Origin: Calliphora vicina
Lineage: Eukaryota > Arthropoda > Insecta > Diptera > Calliphoridae
NCBI RefSeq assembly: GCF_958450345.1
Contig: NC_088781.1
Coordinates: 52,530,315-52,594,314, forward strand
Direction of reading: 5' to 3'
Length of the DNA stretch: 64,000 nucleotides
Shown here: piece by piece, positions 59,491-64,000 of the stretch
Numbering within the stretch: position 1 is the first letter of the stretch
How the letters are laid out: every line of letters starts with the position of its first letter
The notes under the pieces: model-generated
What the model was told of the DNA's origin: nothing
Databases searched by the model: none
What the model saw: the letters and a program-made list of their open reading frames with translations, nothing else
Program-made: the position numbers and the translations under genes

Positions 59491-59690
59491 AATATGAATA
59501 TTTATTTTCATATTAGAAGAAAAGGTATTATTAACTATAGAGCTAATCGAACTATATCAAACGTAACAATGTATATTTGGTTAAAGCAAAACCTCTATCA
59601 TATATTCATTTAATTCCAAAATACTGAGTAACAAAACATTTGAGAATATGAAAAGTGGAGATGCAGACTTTGCTTATATACCCCTCAAAT

Positions 59691-61563
59691 GTTTTGACAA
59701 TTTTGTGCAAACAAGAACATAACATCGTCAAGAAGGGTCCATACATGACAAATACATGGGCAGACAAGAAATTATTCGCTGACTGAACAAATTTATGGCT
59801 CGTTTAGATAAACATTTGATTATTTCTAAAACTTTAAACAAACAATTTCAAATTGTTGGTTGGTGTTTCTAAAATATAAAGAATTTTTAAAACAATTTTT
59901 TGATTAAAAACTATTAACGAGGTTAATTATTTGTAGCAATTCGCGTGTGTGTGTCTGACTGGCTGGCTGTTATTCTTCATAAAATTGGGGCTGGCAATCT
60001 GCAAATAAATAAAGAATAAATTTTCAAATTAATAAAATTTTATAAATAAAAAATCAGGTTATTTATAAACTATATTTAAATACATGTTATTATTAATAAA
60101 TAATTTAAGATTTTTGTGGAGAAAAATACTACGTTAACTAACAACTTATAACCTTTAAGAGTTTATCAATTATAAAATTGAAAAATTTATAAAATAGGTA
60201 GGTATGTAGACACAAACAAAATGAAATAAGCTTAAATATTGTATATATGTATATAAAATATACATAAATATTTTATTAAATTTATAAACTATATTTTTGT
60301 ATGTAAATGTATGTATGTATAGCTGTTTATATAGAAAAGTAATAAAACACAAAGCGATACTTAAAACGTTTTAAAATAATTAAATATTTAGATAAATGCA
60401 TGAGCTTTATGAATGTGCAGTCATAAACGAGGGTAGTCTGAGTGAAATAACAAAATTCTCAAATAAAATGTATCTGATTTAACCTAGATTTTTTTTGTAT
60501 TCACTTAAAATCAATTTCGATTTGAAATCGAATACTGATCTGTTATCTGTTTTATCTATATGTCTTTATCCATACACTTTCGCCTGAAAACTTTCCACTT
60601 AACCCTCCCTCCTCATTTTATTGTATTTAAACTTTCATGTCATATCACACTAAATAACATTTCAAGCTAATTAAACATTTTTTTTCTTTAATTGTTTATC
60701 AGATTCGTTTGTTTGTGTGCAAAAATTAGTAATTTTTTATAAATACATCTTGCTTATTTCAAAACTACTTTTTTTTATTTCATTTTTTTAAATAATCATA
60801 AAAATATCACATTCACATTTTTCTGGCCACTTTTTTGTTTTTATTGTTTTTCACTATTACTATTTTTTCCACTTGTTCACAATTTTTTCCACTTCACATA
60901 CAAAATTTTTTTGCTGGATTTTCTTTTAATTTTTTTCAATTAGTTTGCTGTTTTATTACATTCACATTTAAGGGGAAAAGCTATACGCTTATGAATATAA
61001 AATGGTCATATATTTGCGTGAAAAAACATATAACGTACAGCGTTACCCCTCAAAAATGAAGCTGGCGTAGGATTAATAAGTGTCAGTCACAAAAAAAAAG
61101 TATCACTTACAGGTAATATACTGGGTTTTATATGTAAATTTATTACAAACTTTGATTTCATAATTTTACACATTTTTTTATGTATTTTTTTTGAAGAATT
61201 TTGAACACTTTCACTTTTATTACCCGGAATCAATTAAAAATTTTCTAAGAAAATCTGAAGGACCAATATCAGCCTGAATACCTATAACACTTATTTTTAT
61301 TTGTATTATCACTTTAGTTTTTGAAATATTCATCGAATGTATGTACAAGATATTAAATCATTCCCACAACAAAATATTCTACGCACCGAAATGACTCGAG
61401 GAGTTCAAGGGCTATCAACTCTGCAACCACTGCTGCTACAACAACAAGACATAAATGGTATTGACTTAACCCATGCTAAATTTTGTAAACTTTTTTACAA
61501 ACACACTGCTAAAAACAAACAAATATTTTTGAAATGTTTTTTTTGGGAATTGTGCTTAATTAT
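59691..61563. other. Intergenic or upstream AT-rich DNA, nothing recognised
   Basis: AT-rich sequence with short GTAT and poly-T runs. No gene, promoter or element was identified. Noncoding kis exons could lie here but cannot be seen. Confidence 0.35.
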
Positions 61564-62038
61564 AGCCTTCACCTTCGTGAGAAGGGTATATATAAATTTG
61601 TCATTCCGTTTGTAATTTCCACAATATAATTTTCCGACCCTATAAAGTATATAGTGTCTATATATGTATATTCTAGATCCTAATAGATAGCAGAGTCGAT
61701 TAAGCCTTGTCCGTCCATCCGTCTGTCTGTTTGTCTGTACGTCTGTCAATGAAATCAATTTTCTAAAGACCCCAGATATCTTCGGGATCCAAAGATTTAA
61801 AAAACAAAAACATTTTTTAAAATTTTTAAAAAAAAATTTTAAATTTTAAAAAAAAAATTTAAATTTTAAAAAAAATTTAAATAATTCGAAAAAAAAATTT
61901 CAAAAAATGAAAAATACAACTTTGGAAAAAAATAAATTTTGTTTCCCTAAAAATATTTAAAATTTGTAGTTTAAAGTATAATTTGGAGAAGGGTTTATAA
62001 GATTCGGCACAGCCGAATATAGCTCTCTTACTTGTTTT
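61564..62038 (-). repeat. Dispersed element with TTCGGC hairpin head
   Basis: On the minus strand the head is AACAAGTAAGAGAGCTATAT followed by the hairpin TTCGGCTGTGCCGAA and TATATACCCTTC. The other end (61564-61600) reads CTTCACCTTCGTGAGAAGGG. It includes a run of CCGTCTGTCTGTCTG-like units near 61710-61745 and AAGACCCCAGATATCTTCGG. The interior is collapsed to A/T homopolymer. From memory this combination is a common dispersed repeat in higher flies. I do not assign it to a superfamily. Confidence 0.5.
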
Positions 62039-63635
62039 TTATAAAAAAAATCTATATTCATAACTGTAAAATTTCATTAAGAGATTTAAAAACAAACATT
62101 TCATTATAACATAAATATTTTAATTTTTCCTTAAAAAAAATCTGCAAAAAATATTTTTTTTTCCTATTTTCTTCTATGAATTTTTTAATATTAAAATTTT
62201 ATATATTTTTGAAAGGAATAAAATATCCTACACTTTGATATATAACAGGTATATCTTATGTTTTCCACTAGTCAAACTTATGGATACGAAATCAACAATT
62301 ATATTGCCGTTTTTAATATATTTTTTGTCACTGCATTACCGACTACGGTATTACCAAACATGCGAGGAAACTACAAGATGAAGTTAAAAAATTTGGAACA
62401 AAAGTTTTGCTAATTTTTTTTTTTGAAAATTAATAAATTAAATTAAATAAATAAATAAAAAAGTTTTGTTAATTTTTTTGAAAATTAAAATTTTATTGTT
62501 TGTTATTAATAAAAAAAATCCATGAACACTATTTTTTTTTAGAAAAAAATAAATTTATGAATTTTTTTTTAAAGTGTAAAAATAAAATTAAGATTTCCTA
62601 TTGTGAAAATCCCACAATTCCAAAAAAAATCTTTTCAAAAATCAAAAAAAAATTGGATTTTTAGCTCTAGTTAGGGCTGGTCGAAAAATTTGCTTGGCTA
62701 AAAAATTCAAAACATATTGGGGAATTGAAAATAGGTTCTATGTTTTCGAAAAAAAACTCAAAAAAAAATTTTATAAATACTTATTAATTTGTTGGCAATT
62801 CCAAATAATTTATGTAAAAAAAAAGTAGGGAAAGATTTGGACACAATCAAATCGTTTATTTCAAAAACCAGATTTTGAGATTGCAAAGAAAACTTCCTAG
62901 CAACCTAAAAAATATTCCAATTTTATTAGGAACTTCAGAAGCAAAATGACAAATAAACTTTTTAATGAGTGTAACATCATATTTGTTCTGATACCTTTAT
63001 AGGTCATTGCAAAATATTATCATAAAACTCTTTATAGTTATCCAAACAACTAGAGTTTTAGAGCTTGTAAATCTTTTATTTTTTTCACATTTATTGAGAC
63101 CTACAACATTTATGAAAAAAAGTTTAGGGCCTAGTATTACATAGAAGGTTTTCTCGTCTTTGTATCACCATAATAGGGGGCAGTTTATACTTTTTTAGCA
63201 TTAAATGATGGATTTACCTTTACAAAGCGGTAATCGACCAATAACGCAATTTTGGATATTTTGTTGCTTGACTGGTTTTTGAAATAATCGATTCAATTAT
63301 TAAGGGATATATAACTTTTTCTAAAAATTCAATGCTGAAAAGAAAGGTGACCGCAATATTTGCCATTTATTTATGTGGTTTTTATAACAATTAGTAGAGA
63401 AGTTTTCCGTCATCAAAATTAATGTTTGAGTATTTTGGTAGTTTTCTTATTTTTTCCAGAAATGGAAATAAATATTAAATTACAGACAAAAAGATTTTTC
63501 GTGAAAATGTCAACTTCATACAAAATTAATGAATTCGCTTCAATTTGCTGGAATTCGACCTGCTTTCAGTTTGTTAAATTGGCTTGTTTTTGTGAAATCA
63601 ATGATTTTGAAATATAGTAGCGCTTTTATTATTCA
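62039..63635. other. AT-rich DNA, nothing recognised
   Basis: Very AT-rich, with many A and T homopolymers. No coding or transposon signature was found. Confidence 0.35.
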
Positions 63636-64000
63636 AGTTATAAAATTTTAACAAGCTGCGTCATTTAGATTGTGTATTTAGTGAAGTGAATAAATACTAT
63701 GAGAACTCTGCACCATCAATTTCAATGGTAAAAAAGTGGTTTACTGAATTTTGTTGTGACCATTTGAGGTCTCTGCTCCCGAAACAGTTGAAAAAATTCA
63801 CGATATGATCTGGACCGGTCTTATATTGAAAGTGCTAGAGATTGTGGAAGCCAAAGGTATAGCAATCAAAACACTTGGGTTTCTTGGGTTGAATCGGTCA
63901 TCAAATACCTATTTAGATGGACTCGACAAATCTTATTTCTTGAAAAGGATACACAAATTGGAGATATGTTGTACAGAGCTCAAAGGAGACTATGTTGAAA
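63636..64000 (+). pseudogene. mariner transposase fossil, second copy, cut by window end
   Basis: It begins with the same leader as the copy at 58870 (AAAATTTTAACAAGCTGCGT + CATTTAG). It continues with SAPSISMVKKWFTEFCC near 63706, then APETVEKIHDM near 63775, then a jump to LEKDTQIGDMLYRAQRRL near 63935. This is the mariner N-terminus joined directly to the C-terminus, so the catalytic centre is deleted, as in the copy at 58870. The element continues past 64000. Confidence 0.72.

Larger units (their letters stand above)
57670..59690. mobile_element. Composite transposon-fossil region bounded by an inverted repeat
   Basis: An imperfect ~35 bp inverted repeat lies at 57670-57706 (AAATGAGGGGTATAGAAGC and on) and 59656-59690 (GCTTATATACCCCTCAAAT as its complement). 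Between them are a Tc1-like transposase fossil, a 140 bp foldback insertion and a mariner fossil. Whether the outer repeat is the terminus of one element or two copies of a separate small repeat cannot be settled here. Confidence 0.5.

Overview
The window is nuclear DNA from a brachyceran fly. It is very AT-rich and carries a split gene with GT-AG introns, CAG/glutamine-rich coding sequence, and fossils of hAT, Tc1/mariner and Harbinger transposons. The large introns and dense repeats would suit a calyptrate fly such as a blow fly, but that narrower placement is inference.

About 56 kb belongs to one minus-strand gene, the fly CHD6-9 type chromatin remodeller kismet (kis). Ten coding exons run from an ATG at 56436 down to 30168 and encode about 3,884 residues: a glutamine/proline-rich N-terminus, acidic and basic low-complexity stretches, two chromodomains, a complete SNF2 helicase, and the SANT/SLIDE-like region. 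Reading phase is kept across every junction. The C-terminus, where the family carries its BRK domains, lies beyond position 1. Within the last intron, at 8438-8142, is a separate first coding exon with an in-frame upstream stop, a good start context and a phase-0 donor. Its phase matches that of the last long-form exon, so both could splice to the same downstream exon outside the window. This is the layout expected for a short isoform that lacks the helicase.

The intron at 44666-46809 holds a complete two-exon gene on the plus strand. It encodes a coiled-coil DUF4201 protein resembling CCDC113/CFAP263, an axoneme/ciliary protein.

The rest is intron and 5' flank filled with repeats: five copies of a ~260 bp MITE with CACCCCTATCG ends; a degenerate hAT element with a perfect 8 bp target duplication; Harbinger-type elements with TTA duplications; several Tc1/mariner transposase fossils; a ~890 bp tandem duplication; a palindromic GGGAAA minisatellite in two kis introns; and a ~1.6 kb array with about 19 copies of TATCGATA. 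Upstream of kis (56437-64000) is AT-rich sequence with a nested cluster of transposon fossils and no recognisable gene. I found no tRNA, rRNA, CRISPR or bacterial-type features.
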